Source of the DNA: Mallotus nudiflorus | Taxonomy: Eukaryota; Streptophyta; Magnoliopsida; Malpighiales; Euphorbiaceae | DNA: 64,000 nucleotides | Direction: 5' to 3' | NCBI GenBank assembly: GCA_947683625.1 | Contig: CANTUR010000907.1 | Coordinates: forward strand, 558,001 to 622,000 | Part shown: positions 1 through 10,376 of the stretch, piece by piece | Numbering within the stretch: the stretch's first letter is position 1 | Layout: each line of letters opens with the position of its first letter | Position numbers and translations under genes: made by a program | Notes under the pieces: generated by a model | What the model saw: the letters and a program-made list of their open reading frames with translations, nothing else | Told to the model about the DNA's origin: nothing | Databases searched by the model: none

Positions 1-600
1 AATGCTCTGTAAGAGTAAAAGTATCTAAAGGACCTTCCCAAAGGTATTCACGCTTAGTAATATGAGAAAGGCGGTGAAAATTTTGGACAAGGAAGAAAAG
101 CACAAAAATAATTCAATGACTATTTTGATACTCAGAATTTGATCTGTTTATGCTCAATTTCCATAAGTTTTGTTTAGTAAATTCTCCCTAAAATTAGGTA
201 TGGAAGTAAGTTCGTCACTTGGTAAAAGATATGCTCTTAGCATAAGATGGTTAATGATGCCTCTGACCTTTGAAAATGGCAAATAAATAATAGTTATGAA
301 AATATAAATAATGAGATCCATTGAGCACACACTATCTCATGAAAAAGCTATGAATTTTCTTATAAATTTTCAACATTATAATGTACTTCGTACATTCATC
401 ATGATTGAAACTAACTTTAACAAGTCTATAGGAATTGCAAATCCATAAGGAAGTACACCTAACTTATAGAGTTGGTTAACACAGTAGAATTGAAATTAGT
501 CAGCTGGGAAATTTTAATTAGTCAACATAGCAAAATTCAAAGTCACTCAGCAAAAATTCTAATCAGTCAGCACAAAGAATTCAAAGCATTCAACTTAAAC
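1..600. other. unassigned AT-rich sequence
   Basis: No reading frame, RNA gene or element boundary is recognisable. The stretch leads into the 57-bp tandem repeat and is probably internal sequence of the same retroelement, but nothing here proves it. Confidence 0.4.
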
Positions 601-617
601 AACCAAAAATAAAAATT

Positions 618-1670
618 TTGAGCAGTTATGGACTGTAATAGTAAGGGTTAGAAATAAAAGGGTTGCAATTAATTAGAATCATTAGCAAGCAATGAAAGGA
701 TTGTAGCTAATCATAAGTAGTTATGGACTGTAGCATTATAAAAGCAAGTAATGGATATATTGTAGTCAATTTGTAAGCAATTATGGATTGCAGCATCAAA
801 CGCGAGCAACAAAAGGATTGCAGTTAATTAAAATTAGCCAAAAATTATGAACTATAGCATTAAAGGTGGGCAATGAAAGGGTTCCCGTTAATTAAAATCG
901 TAAGTAGTTACAGATTGTAGCATCAAAGGTTAGCAATGAAAAGATTATAGTCAATTTACAAGCAATTATGGATTGCAGCATTAAAAGGTGAGCAATGTAA
1001 GGGTTACAACTAATCATAAGCAGTTATGGATTGTAGCATTAAAGGCGAGTAATGTAACGATTGTAGCTAATCGCGAACAATTATGGATTGCAGTATCATC
1101 AGTGAGCAATAGAAGGGTTACAATTAATCATGAGCAGTTATGGATTGTAGCATCAAAGGCAAGTAATGTAAGGGTTGTAGCTAATTGTGAGCAATTATGG
1201 ATTGCAGCATCATCAGTGAGCAATGGAAGGGTTGCAGCTAATCATGAGCAATTATGGATTACAACACCATCGATGGGTAATGAAAGGTTATAGCTAATCA
1301 TGAGCAATTATGGATTCCAACATCATCAGTAAGTAATGAAAGGGTTGCAGCTAATTGCAAGTAGTTATCAACTATAACATCAAACGCAAATAATGTAAGG
1401 GTTGCAGCTAATCACGAGCAATTATGGATTACTACATCATCAGCGAGCAATGGAAGGGTTGTAGATAATCGCAAGCAGTTATGGACTATAGCATCATTAG
1501 TGGGCAACAAAAAGGTTGTAGCTGATCAGAATCATCAATAAATAATGAAAGGATTACAACAAAATTAAATGTTATGACTAGTTATAGACTACAGCATCAA
1601 AGGTAGATAATGAAAGGGTTATGGTTGTTCAAAATTTACAAGCAATTATAGATTGCAGCAGCATAAAAGC
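618..1670 (+). repeat. degenerate 57-bp tandem repeat (Tat-type 3' region)
   Basis: About 18 degenerate units carry the core gcaattatggattgcagca followed by a gcaatg(g/t)aagggtt(g/a)cagctaatca-like half. Exact spacing is visible in the middle: gcaattatgg recurs at 1191 and 1248, i.e. 57 bp. Because 57 is a multiple of 3, the tract contains an open frame (988-1293) of 19-residue repeats. That frame has no gene-like flanks and is a by-product. Neighbouring units alternate between a 'catcaaaggc' and a 'catcatcagt' version, hinting at a 114-bp dimer. The tract ends about 140 bp before a polypurine tract, the place where Tat/Ogre-lineage Ty3/gypsy elements are known to carry tandem repeats. Confidence 0.85.
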
Positions 1671-1813
1671 CTACATTGAGGAATGACAAAAGCAACATCG
1701 CACAATTCAATGTTATAAACAAAAGCTCTGTAACATGATAGGTAAGTATCGTAACTCTTTACTTAGAAATTGTGTGCTTATCTGTTTTGCCACAATTTGT
1801 CAAACAAACAGCG

Positions 1814-1828
1814 ACAAAGGGGGGCAAC
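1814..1828 (+). other. polypurine tract (PPT) of a Ty3/gypsy element
   Basis: The run acaaaggggggc is purine-rich and sits directly before a sequence (tataagcaccc) that looks like an LTR start with TG mutated to TA. The order tandem repeats, PPT, LTR matches the second family at 4255-4978. PPTs prime plus-strand DNA synthesis during reverse transcription. Confidence 0.55.
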
Positions 1829-2080
1829 TATAAGCACCCAATTTTAGGATGATTTGAGTTTAGATGCTACAAAGGACCTAATGATGAAAATTGACTGTGA
1901 AATTATATTTATTAGGTATGATTTATTGGGTTTGAAATCAATTATAAATTATTTTTATTTTATTCTATTATTTTTTTTATTTTTTTAGGACTTACATTTA
2001 AATTTTATTTTTATTTATTTCTTTTAAAAAAAGGTTTCAAAAAATAGAAAATAAAAAAAAATGAAGTAGTAGCATCAAAA

Positions 2081-2140
2081 ATATAGATTTTCGATTGGAA
2101 ATATAGATTTTCGATTGGAAATATAGATTTTCAGTCAGAT
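2081..2140. repeat. 20-bp tandem repeat, three copies
   Basis: Two identical 20-bp units (atatagattttcgattggaa) at 2081 and 2101 are followed by a third that matches for its first 12 bases. A nearby 32- to 33-bp duplication (about 2269-2333, containing tttattagataaataacaaa) shows the same kind of slippage. Confidence 0.85.
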
Positions 2141-2639
2141 ATCTACACTTATGACCTACACTCCATAATTTTTTAATATTTATTTTATTTATTATTTTGT
2201 TGTTATTTTACTTGTATACCTATTTTTTATTAGTTTTTATTTTTATTTTATTAGATAAATATATTGATAAATTTGTTTTTTATTAGATAAATAACAAAAA
2301 AAATTTGTTTTTTATTAGATAAATAACAAAAAAAATTTTTTTTTTTTATTTTTATCCCGAACGTAACGTAGGGTTATAGGACTATGTCTCTATATATTTT
2401 TCTTTTTCTTTTCACAAGGGGGAGGCTCCAAGGGTTTTATTATTTTTTTTATGTACTTTCTTTGATTCTTAGCTAGGAGCCACATTACACCTACTTAGAT
2501 TTTTTATATGTTTTTCTTTAGTTCATTGCCAAAGATCATATCGAATAAACTAAAAATCACAGACAAACACAACAAAAGTCATACGCTTTCATCAATGATG
2601 ATCATCCCTTTAAGGAAAATCAATATTGCATCTCATTCT

Positions 2640-2800
2640 CAAATCTTCTTCTCCTTCTTCTTTGATTTTGATTTTTATTTTGATTTTATTTTTATTTTTA
2701 TTTTTATTATTATTATTATTATTGTTGTTGTTGTTGTTGTTGTTATTGTTGTTATTATTATTATTGTTGTTGTTATTATTATTCATTCATTCATTCGTTC
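2640..2800. repeat. compound T-rich microsatellite
   Basis: Runs of (TTTTTA)n, (TTA)n, (TTG)n and (ATTC)n follow one another. Overlapping poly-hydrophobic reading frames here are artefacts of the simple sequence. Confidence 0.9.
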
Positions 2801-4130
2801 ATTCTTTATTTTTCTATTTTTATTCTCTTGATGGATGGGGTGATATGAATTCACCATAGAGAAAAAAATCTATGGAGAACCCGTGAAGATCCATAGAATG
2901 CCATGGATTAAATTTTGTAGTTGAACATAGTTTTTAAGGTTTCTGAGTATTTTATTTATTTATTTATTTTTATTTTATTGATTGTATTATTTTGCATTTT
3001 TATTTATTTGGCTTTTTGGGTTGTATTTAATTTTATTTTTAATTCGTAATAGATCATTGTAATAGCAACAGTAGTGGGAATAATGTAATCCTATGTGTGG
3101 TTGTGTGTTTATTTTAATTAATTAGGTAGCAATATTAGGCTTTTAATTGGATGATTAATTAAGATTAATGGCTATAGAGACAATTAGAGTTTTTAATTAA
3201 AATTGAATTAGATTTAGGTGGATAGAATTAAGGTTGCATGTCAAGGTCATTTTAATTAAATTAGGTCTTTTAGAAGAAATCAATTTAATTGATTGTTTGA
3301 TCTTTCATTTGGTTGCTTTGATATTTGTTTTATTATTTTTGGGCTTGTTTATTTATTTTTATGTATTTTGGGCCTCATGCCCATATTAGGCTCTAACCCA
3401 TTTAAATAATTTTATGTTTGAGTAGTTATTTTTAGCCCATATTTTGATTAACCCACATCATTTAGTAGGTTATTAATTAATTAGGTATAGATTTTAATTA
3501 ATCAAAATGCAATTTAGGCCTATAACTAATTAGAAATTAGGTTAGAAATAACTTAGGCCCATTTAGTTAATTTAAACATAGGCCTACCTTATGATATTTA
3601 AAATTAATTAGACTTAGCCCATTAAGTTAAAGTCTTTTCCAAAACTTGTAGATTTAAGATCACCTTAGAATAAAAACATGCATAACTAGGCCCACTAATT
3701 TAAACACTTAATAATTTGTAGATTTAGGCCCATTTTTAGAATTAAAATAAGTAGACCTAGGTTCACTTAATTAAAATTACATAGGAATTAGGTCCATTAG
3801 CTTTTAGACTTGTAAATTAAAACATATAGATTTAGCCAATTTAATTAAAATCAATGTAGATTAGACTAACTTAGAGATTGCAAATTTAAATGAATACATT
3901 GTTTACATGTATTTTTTATGACTAGTTTATCTAGAGTTGATTGTTTTAATAAGGGTTTATATGAAATTGCATGTAAATATAGGGTGAGATAGTAATTCAT
4001 TAAGTAATTCTAAATGAACATAAAATTGAAAGAAGTTGTATTTCGTATCCAGAATCTCCAGATTGTGGTGTTGGCTTTTTTTTAGAGGATCAAGTAACAC
4101 CATTTTTTAGATTTGTCCCAGTTATTACCC

Positions 4131-4254
4131 TAGGTGGCAACTCCTTATCTCCATGCCATGTCTTTGTGACAGTGGTTAGTATGTTCTTTAGAGCCTTGAG
4201 TTTAAACAGTGTCACGGTTGCTAAAATCATAAGTGCATGCTAAACCCTGCCATC
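4131..4254 (+). other. partial tRNA-Arg-type primer site and junction
   Basis: The motif tggcaactcc at 4135 matches the first ten bases of the primer-binding site at 7812-7830, but the following bases (ttatctcc) do not match attggggac. It may be a decayed primer site of the upstream LTR. Tandem repeats of another element begin about 110 bp later, so only a scrap of internal region remains. Confidence 0.3.
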
Positions 4255-4745
4255 TACAGCTATAATCACATGTTCATTTGTGTGATACCTAAGAAGGTTA
4301 TAATCGCATAATCATTTTATGTGACACCTAAGAAGGTTATAATCACATATTCATTCACATGACACCTAAAAAGGTTATAGTCGCATAACATGTTCATTCG
4401 TGTAACACCTAAAAATATTATAGTTGCATGTTCATTTGCGTGACACCTAAGATGGTTATAGTCACATCTGCATTTTGCTTATTAGCATCTTCATTTCGCG
4501 TGACACCTAAGAAAGTTATAATCATATGTTCATTTGCATGACACCTAAGAAGGTTATAGTCATATTTTCATTGCTTAGTAGGATCCTCATTTTGTGTGAC
4601 ATCTAAGAAAGTTATAATCGCATATTCATTTGTGTGACACCTAAAAAGGACATATTCACATCTTTTTTTGCTTAGTAGCATCCTCATTTGCGTGACACCT
4701 AAGAAACTTATAGTCTCATAAATCACAAATTCACTTTGCATGAAT
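4255..4745 (+). repeat. ~38-bp tandem repeat upstream of PPT (Tat 3' region)
   Basis: About ten degenerate units share gtgacacctaagaaggttat followed by a(g)tc(g)cat(a)ttcattt. Spacing is mostly 36-40 bp, with occasional 57-60 bp units carrying an extra 'tgcttagtagcatcctcat' insert. The same repeat occurs in reverse complement at 18890-19420. The tract lies about 220 bp before the polypurine tract at 4962, so it is part of the element's 3' untranslated region. Confidence 0.88.
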
Positions 4746-4961
4746 CATAAGCTTGTATATGTCCTAAATAGCACCTTATGTGATGACCAACCCACAAAAC
4801 AACAACAATAAACAAAACACAACAATAGCAATCAAATCTTGACAAGACGTCTAAAGACAACCCACAGGTAAGTACCTTTCTTCCTACTAAAATATTTTTT
4901 GCATGTTTGTATTTTGTTTCATATGTATTAACACTAGCGCTACATGGCTATGCAATATATA

Positions 4962-4977
4962 TGAAGTAGGGGGCAAT
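4962..4977 (+). other. polypurine tract of Tat-like element
   Basis: The run gaagtagggggcaat ends exactly where the LTR copy beginning tgtcaaacctcaaatttg starts. The reverse-strand relative at 18640-18654 has the same arrangement, which supports both the PPT and the LTR start. Confidence 0.75.
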
Positions 4978-6073
4978 TGTCAAACCTCAAATTTGACTAT
5001 TCCCAAAAAGGTCCAGTGATGAAATGAATCCTTGAGATGACTAGAGTCTGCTCGTTCATAACACCTCTGAAGTGTGCAACCTTAAAAAATGTAACCGACC
5101 CCACTAGTGTGCAAAATTGATCATCAAGCCATTGTGTTGTGCTCTGACCATTCAAAATATAAATTATCGAAAAAATGAGAGGTTTATTTTAAGAAAACTC
5201 CTCTCAGAATAGTCAACTAATTAGGCAGATGTGCTTTTCATTCTACCGGGACCCAGGTTTGTGAAAAATTAATAATTGATTTTGACAAAAAAAACTTCGA
5301 AAACACATCCTTAAGGCTCCCAAACCTCCAAAAGTGGTCCTAGAATGGTCCAACACAACCCAAGTATCAACATATATTGCTCAAAAGTGTGCATAAATGC
5401 CCTTTGGTATCATGCACTAAAATCAAGGCTGAATTTGGCAAAATGGACTTTGGAAACACATTCGGAAGGCCCAAAAACCTTATAAAACAACCCTGGAATA
5501 CCATACATAAAACCCAAGAAGTGCGAGTAAAGTGTCAAAGTGTGCATGAAAGCACACACGTGTGCATGTGACCACATGCATACTGTGCGCTACCATACGC
5601 ACTTGGCATGGCCACGTGCAAAATCCTCATTATATGCATATGACCATGCCCTTAACACCCTACTCTACCTAATTTTCTCTATAAATAGACCACTTCACAC
5701 CCCATTTTGGAGGGGGGAGAAAGTGGAAACACATATACACTTAAAATTTCAATCCGATCGAAGGCAATAGAAACCCCTTTCCATATAGTTTTTGCTCTCC
5801 CACAGTTTTTCCCTTCAGTTATTAAATCCCTTTTCCACCAAACCAAGCCTCATCTTTGTTAAAGCACACTTCAAAGGTATACAATCTATCTTCATTCTGC
5901 TATTATTTTAAACCTTTTGATGAGGAAAGCATATTAATCTCTCAAAGCTAAAGCTTCAAAACTCATACAGACTTAGTCGAGTCTAAGGACTAGATAATTA
6001 TTTTAGCACATTTATTTTATCATAATGTATTTTATTTTACTATCGTCAATATTTTAGAATACTGTTGTGCTTG
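4978..6073 (+). mobile_element. LTR fragment A of Tat-like Ty3/gypsy (3'-truncated)
   Basis: This copy starts with TG after a polypurine tract and aligns through its whole length with the full LTR at 6074-7808. It stops about 640 bp short of that LTR's end, and the next base is the first base of LTR B. It contains G-box-like cacgtg motifs and a TATA box (5680-5688). Short open frames here are not genes. It is best read as the 3' LTR of an upstream element, cut by the arrival of, or recombination with, the next element. Confidence 0.8.
5557..5688 (+). promoter_or_regulatory. LTR A promoter: G-box-like motifs plus TATA box
   Basis: CACGTG palindromes lie at 5557-5562 and 5613-5618, with several CACATG/CATGTG variants around them. 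A consensus plant TATA box (tataaatag) follows at 5680-5688. CACGTG cores are bound by plant bZIP and bHLH factors; the link to LTR activity here is inference. The same arrangement is richer in LTR C (16723-16865) and lost from LTR B. Confidence 0.55.
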
Positions 6074-7808
6074 TGTCATATCTCAAATTTGACTGTCCCC
6101 AAAAAGGTCCAATGATGAAACAATTCCCCAAGATGACAAGAGTATGCTAATTCATAACACTTATGAAGTGTGCAACCTTAAATAACCTAACTGACCCCAC
6201 TAGTGTGCAAAATCTATCATCAAGCCATTAAGTTGTGCTCTAACCTTGTGAAAAACAATGAAGTTTTATTTTGAGAAAATTCCTTTTGAAATATTGAGCT
6301 TGTTAAGACCCAACTTTATAAAAAAGTAAAAATCAATTTTGACAAAAAGAACTTCAAAAACATGCTTAGAAGGCTCTAAAACCTTTGAAAGTGGTCCCGG
6401 AATGGTCGAACACAACTCAAGCATCAGCACGTATTGCTCAAAAGTGTGCGTAAACACTCCTAGCTATCATGTGCTAAAATTGAGGCTGAATTTTGGAAAA
6501 CATACTACAAAAATGCATTTAAAAAGCCTATAAACCCTGGGAAATAACCCTAGAATACAGCAAGTAAGACTCGAGAAGAGCGCATAGAGTGTCATGACAA
6601 CATGCACTTGGTGTAGCCACACACAAAAATCTCATTATACGCACATAACCATGCCCTTAACACCCTATTTGACCAAAATTTCCTTATAAATAGATCCCTT
6701 CACACCCCATTTTAGAGGGGGGAGCAAGTGGAAACACACACACACTAACAAATTAGTCTAATTGAAGGTGCTGGAAACCCCTTTCCAGATAGTCTTTGCT
6801 CTCCCATAACCTTTCCCTTAGGTTGTTAGATCCCTTTTCCACCAAACCAAGCCTCATCTTTATCAAAGCACACTTTAAAGGTATAGATTCTAGCATCATT
6901 CTACTGTCATTTTGAACCTCTCAATGAGGAAAGCTTGATAATCTCTTGAACCTAAAGCTTCAAAGCTCACATAAGATTAGTCGAGTCTGAGGACTATACA
7001 ATCATTTTACCACATTTATTTTAATGCATTGCATTTTATTTTACTGTTGCTAGTATTTGGGAATACTTTTATACTTTTATGATGAGATTGGCAATCTTGC
7101 ATGCTATGTGAATAATATATGCTTTATTATGCTCATTTCACATCATCATTATGCATCCTCTATTTCTAAAATCTTGAAATCACATCATAAATACTAATAA
7201 TGTGAAAATTTCATATCCTGGAATAGAGTCATCATGCTCTCAGTCTAGTGATGAACTCATGCATCCTTTACATTATCATCATATATCATCATAGCATAAA
7301 TAATCACTACAAGCATGCATAATCATCCAATTATTCATGAAATTGAGTAAGCTGTGTACATGATCATATTATTCTTCAAGATCAATCATACTAGATTTAT
7401 CTTTTGCAATCTTTCCTTTTTCATATGTATTTTATCAAGAAAGAGATGTAATAAAATTCTCAGCTTTATTGTCTTATACTATATGATGCACTATGTGAAT
7501 GCTATACAAACTATCATTACCGAAACTAGGATGTTGTGGTAGCTATACATTGAATATCATATAATTAGATATGGTAAAAAAGTAAATGCAATCCCTCGAA
7601 CCCAAAAATCTCTACTAGGGATAATACACACTGAGTGACTCGATATTGTCCCTTTTTTCTCGATTTTCTAAAAATCGGGTGGTGACTCCATAAAATTAAA
7701 AGTGTTTCATCCCCCTGAGACTAATCATTTTCCCTTATTCAATAATGTTGCCATGTCCCTCATAAATGGAAAGACCCACCACACAATCCCAAACAAAATG
7801 GTTGCTCA
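6074..7808 (+). mobile_element. LTR B, full-length LTR of Tat-like element
   Basis: The LTR runs TG...CA for 1735 bp, from tgtcatatctcaaatttgac to tggttgctca, and is followed two to three bases later by a primer site. TATA box tataaatag is at 6685-6693, and the conserved flank cacaccccattttagaggg follows it. The G-box cluster found in copies A and C is deleted here. It shares its middle and 3' part with LTR C. Confidence 0.8.
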
Positions 7809-7811
7809 TAG

Positions 7812-7830
7812 TGGCAACTCCATTGGGGAC
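7812..7830 (+). other. primer-binding site, tRNA-Arg type
   Basis: The sequence tggcaactccattggggac follows the LTR end after three bases. It resembles the TGGCGACTCCACTGGGGAC-type sites, complementary to tRNA-Arg, of Ogre/Tat elements. This fixes the LTR 3' boundary and the element's orientation. Confidence 0.8.
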
Positions 7831-8830
7831 TTCTAACCAAGAGGGATCAACTTGAAAATGACTATTTCTCATTATGCAACACTCAATTGTATAAAGCCCC
7901 TCACCACAACATTTTCACTACACATCATATATGAACCACTTGTCCCTAAAATCCTTAAAAATATGAAATGACATTACCACCATGATTCCACTTAAGTTAG
8001 GGGCAATAAAGACACAATATTATCACCTTTAGTCTTAACTTATGCATTCATTAAACTCATCTGACCAAAGTCTGTAACCCAAGTCCTTAAGGGGGTCACT
8101 GAGTTATTAAAAGAATGCTAGACTCACTGACCGAAGTCCATAACCCTAGTCATATGGGGGCATTCTGGCTAAAGGAACCCTTAGCCTTTCACCCTAACTC
8201 AGCTTATGTAGATAAACTAGTAGCAACATCCGCTAGGATTCCACCAAGCTATGCATATTATCCTCATCCTAACACTGTTTGTTTGACCTGATATTCATAA
8301 ATGGCATGACCCTCCTAATGTCTATCATCGAATGATGTCGTAATGTCAATTTTTCATAAAAAATTTATGCTCAGGACCACATGATCCTCCTCTACTTCAT
8401 GTGAGCCTTAAGCATGAGGAATGATAACAATCGTGTACCTCAGCTTGAATAGTCTATGCAAATTAACAAATAATGACATCCCTCAATGATGGAACCATAG
8501 CCCCATGATGATTATAGGTTAAAAACCTACCTAGGAAAGAGATTGAATGACCTTGTGAAGAAATAAGGTTGGAAGCGAGAGCTTGCTTGTGATTATTCTA
8601 TTCACTGTACAGGAAAACTAACTAGCTTTGATCATGCATACATCATATACATGTAGATAGCATGTACTAACTATTGTTTCTTGCAGGAATAATCATTTTT
8701 GCATTATAGGATTGTTGGCATCCACTCCATGCATACATGTCACCCTTTTCTTTTGCAGGCACATGACATGCATCATTCATTTAGCTAACCATAATAAATG
8801 CATAGGAATATGACATTCAAACATCGGTGA
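7831..8830 (+). other. 5' leader of Tat-like element, no coding seen
   Basis: No protein homology is recognisable in any frame. The stretch holds pieces repeating the theme 'gaccgaagtccataaccctagtca' (8060-8160), probably old internal duplications. Long non-coding leaders before the first ORF are usual in Ogre-type elements. Confidence 0.45.
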
Positions 8831-9370
8831 TCATGAAGCTAAGTGCTCTTGTCGAAGCGATGGAAAATTGAAAGCCAGGATCCAAGAACTACTTGACGAT
8901 GGCATCATGGTCAAAAACCCCAAAGCCCAAACTAGTATCACTAGACATTTCCTTTATAACCTTGACAAGGCTGACTGGAAAAACCTGCAACCATATGGAA
9001 TGCTATACATTAAGACATTCCACCATGTGTACCTTGATCGTGAACTCATGAATGTTGTTGTGTCATTTTAGGACCCTTAAAGCATATGTTCTTATTTAAC
9101 ACCATAGAACTATGCCCATTATATGAAGAATTTAATGCCATAGCAGGGTGAATCCCTACCATGACTGAAAAAGCAGTCTTCACTAATTAAGACATAAAAT
9201 ACCCAAGGTTTAGGGTCACTTTCTTTGACCTAAGTTCACAAAAGCTTGATGAACTAGTCATCGAGCATAAATGATTGATTCCTATGCAACTCCTAGCTGC
9301 CTACACTACTAAGAAGACTAGCACATCTCCTTGTATGTTACCTTTTTATGCAATACTTCATTGACTCGAA
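8830..9370 (+). pseudogene. degenerate extra ORF upstream of pol (PMD/DUF7745-like)
   Basis: Read through stops, the frame gives a helical start (LVEAMEN, ARIQELLDDG), then YLDRELMNVVVSF, then a segment from a second frame resembling 'ELCPLYEEFNAIAG'. That pattern of 'helix, F-x-DP, L-x-PT-x-EE(F/Y)' resembles plant mobile domain or DUF7745-type ORFs carried by some Tat/Ogre elements ahead of gag. Several stops and at least one frameshift make it non-functional. The family assignment is tentative; the position after leader and before pol is the stronger evidence. Confidence 0.4.
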
Positions 9371-10376
9371 TGATGGGCTAGGAGATTATAGGATACTCTA
9401 GATCATTAAAGGAATAGAATGTCAAATGAGTTCCTTCCCACTAATCCTAGTATAAACCATTCAAGGTTTGGATGACCTTAAAAATAGGAAAAGTCCAAAC
9501 CTCATTGGAAGTCCTCTGTTGCTTTAAATATGGCTATAAGAAAAACTCAGTCTACTTGACAAACCTACATGGAACTGGATGAGATACCAACCTAGGAATC
9601 ACTTAGAAAGACACATCAAGGATGTTTACAGGCGCTCAGCCTACATCATAGCCCAGGAGTTTTTCAAATGTATAAAGGACACACTAGAATGTCAAGTAAG
9701 ATGGATGTGTCCATGCTGGAAGTTGGGACATGTGACTCTCTACATGTATGTCAACTGCATACTAATCTCAAGATTCAGGTCATGCACCTACTGCTATTTT
9801 GGTACTAGTGAAGAGGCAATTTGGCAAAAAGCAACATATACCTTCTGAGCTTGCAGATTTCTTTGGTGGCAAGATATAACAAAGGTTTATGGATCACTTT
9901 AGAGCAACATGGAGAAGGAGAATCATCCACCAATTTACTGCAAGTATTAGAGACAGTGTTATTGATGAACCATACAAGTAGTGGATGATCTAAAGATAGA
10001 AACATCTCTCAAATCACTGATCTAGAGAAAGTTTACTCCTTTAATTTCTTTTTCTTTGTTTGAACTTTAAAGTTAATGTGCAATGAAATTTGATTTTGTT
10101 TACTTGTTTGATGTCTTTCCTAATGGTAGTGTGTATTGCATTGATCAAAACATTAGCATATTTGACCTTCATTGCATATGCACTGAATCATTTAACATTG
10201 GCATAGAATCTTAACCATGAATTTTGCATATTTCAAAAGATGTTACCCCTGAAGAGAGGAGATATATTAAAAATATTAATAAAACATTTGAAAGTATTTC
10301 CTTGGATGTGTGACGATAAGCTTATGTTGACAGAGAAATTGCTTAACACTTCATTCCTACTAAAAAAGGGTGCAAA
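9371..10376 (+). pseudogene. degenerate gag-pol linker region
   Basis: Only short frames survive, such as 9579-9848. Their sequence, rich in H, R and C, is not confidently placed. The position between the extra ORF and RT suggests remains of gag and protease. No CCHC zinc knuckle and no D(S/T)G protease motif is visible. Confidence 0.3.

Larger units (their letters stand above)
1829..4130 (+). mobile_element. probable long LTR of a Tat-like Ty3/gypsy element (degenerate)
   Basis: The segment starts right after a polypurine tract. It ends at about 4130, just before tggcaactcc (4135-4144), which resembles the first half of the tRNA-Arg-type primer site seen intact at 7812. It contains no coding frame, only AT-rich DNA, short repeats, microsatellites and many degenerate 'taggccca' motifs (3350-3870). 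A TATA-like ctctatatattt lies near 2389. The 3' boundary and the LTR status are inference; no second copy is present for comparison. Confidence 0.4.

Noticed and set aside
988..1293. 101-residue open frame with 19-residue repeats
   Set aside because: It is a direct result of a 57-bp tandem repeat (multiple of three); no promoter, splice signals or homology.
2508..2859. Overlapping hydrophobic frames (poly-Ile/Val/Leu)
   Set aside because: Translation of T-rich microsatellite; not proteins.
5377..6533. Several frames of 60-80 residues in LTRs A and B
   Set aside because: They lie in LTR sequence, recur as related frames in LTRs C and D, and have no homology.
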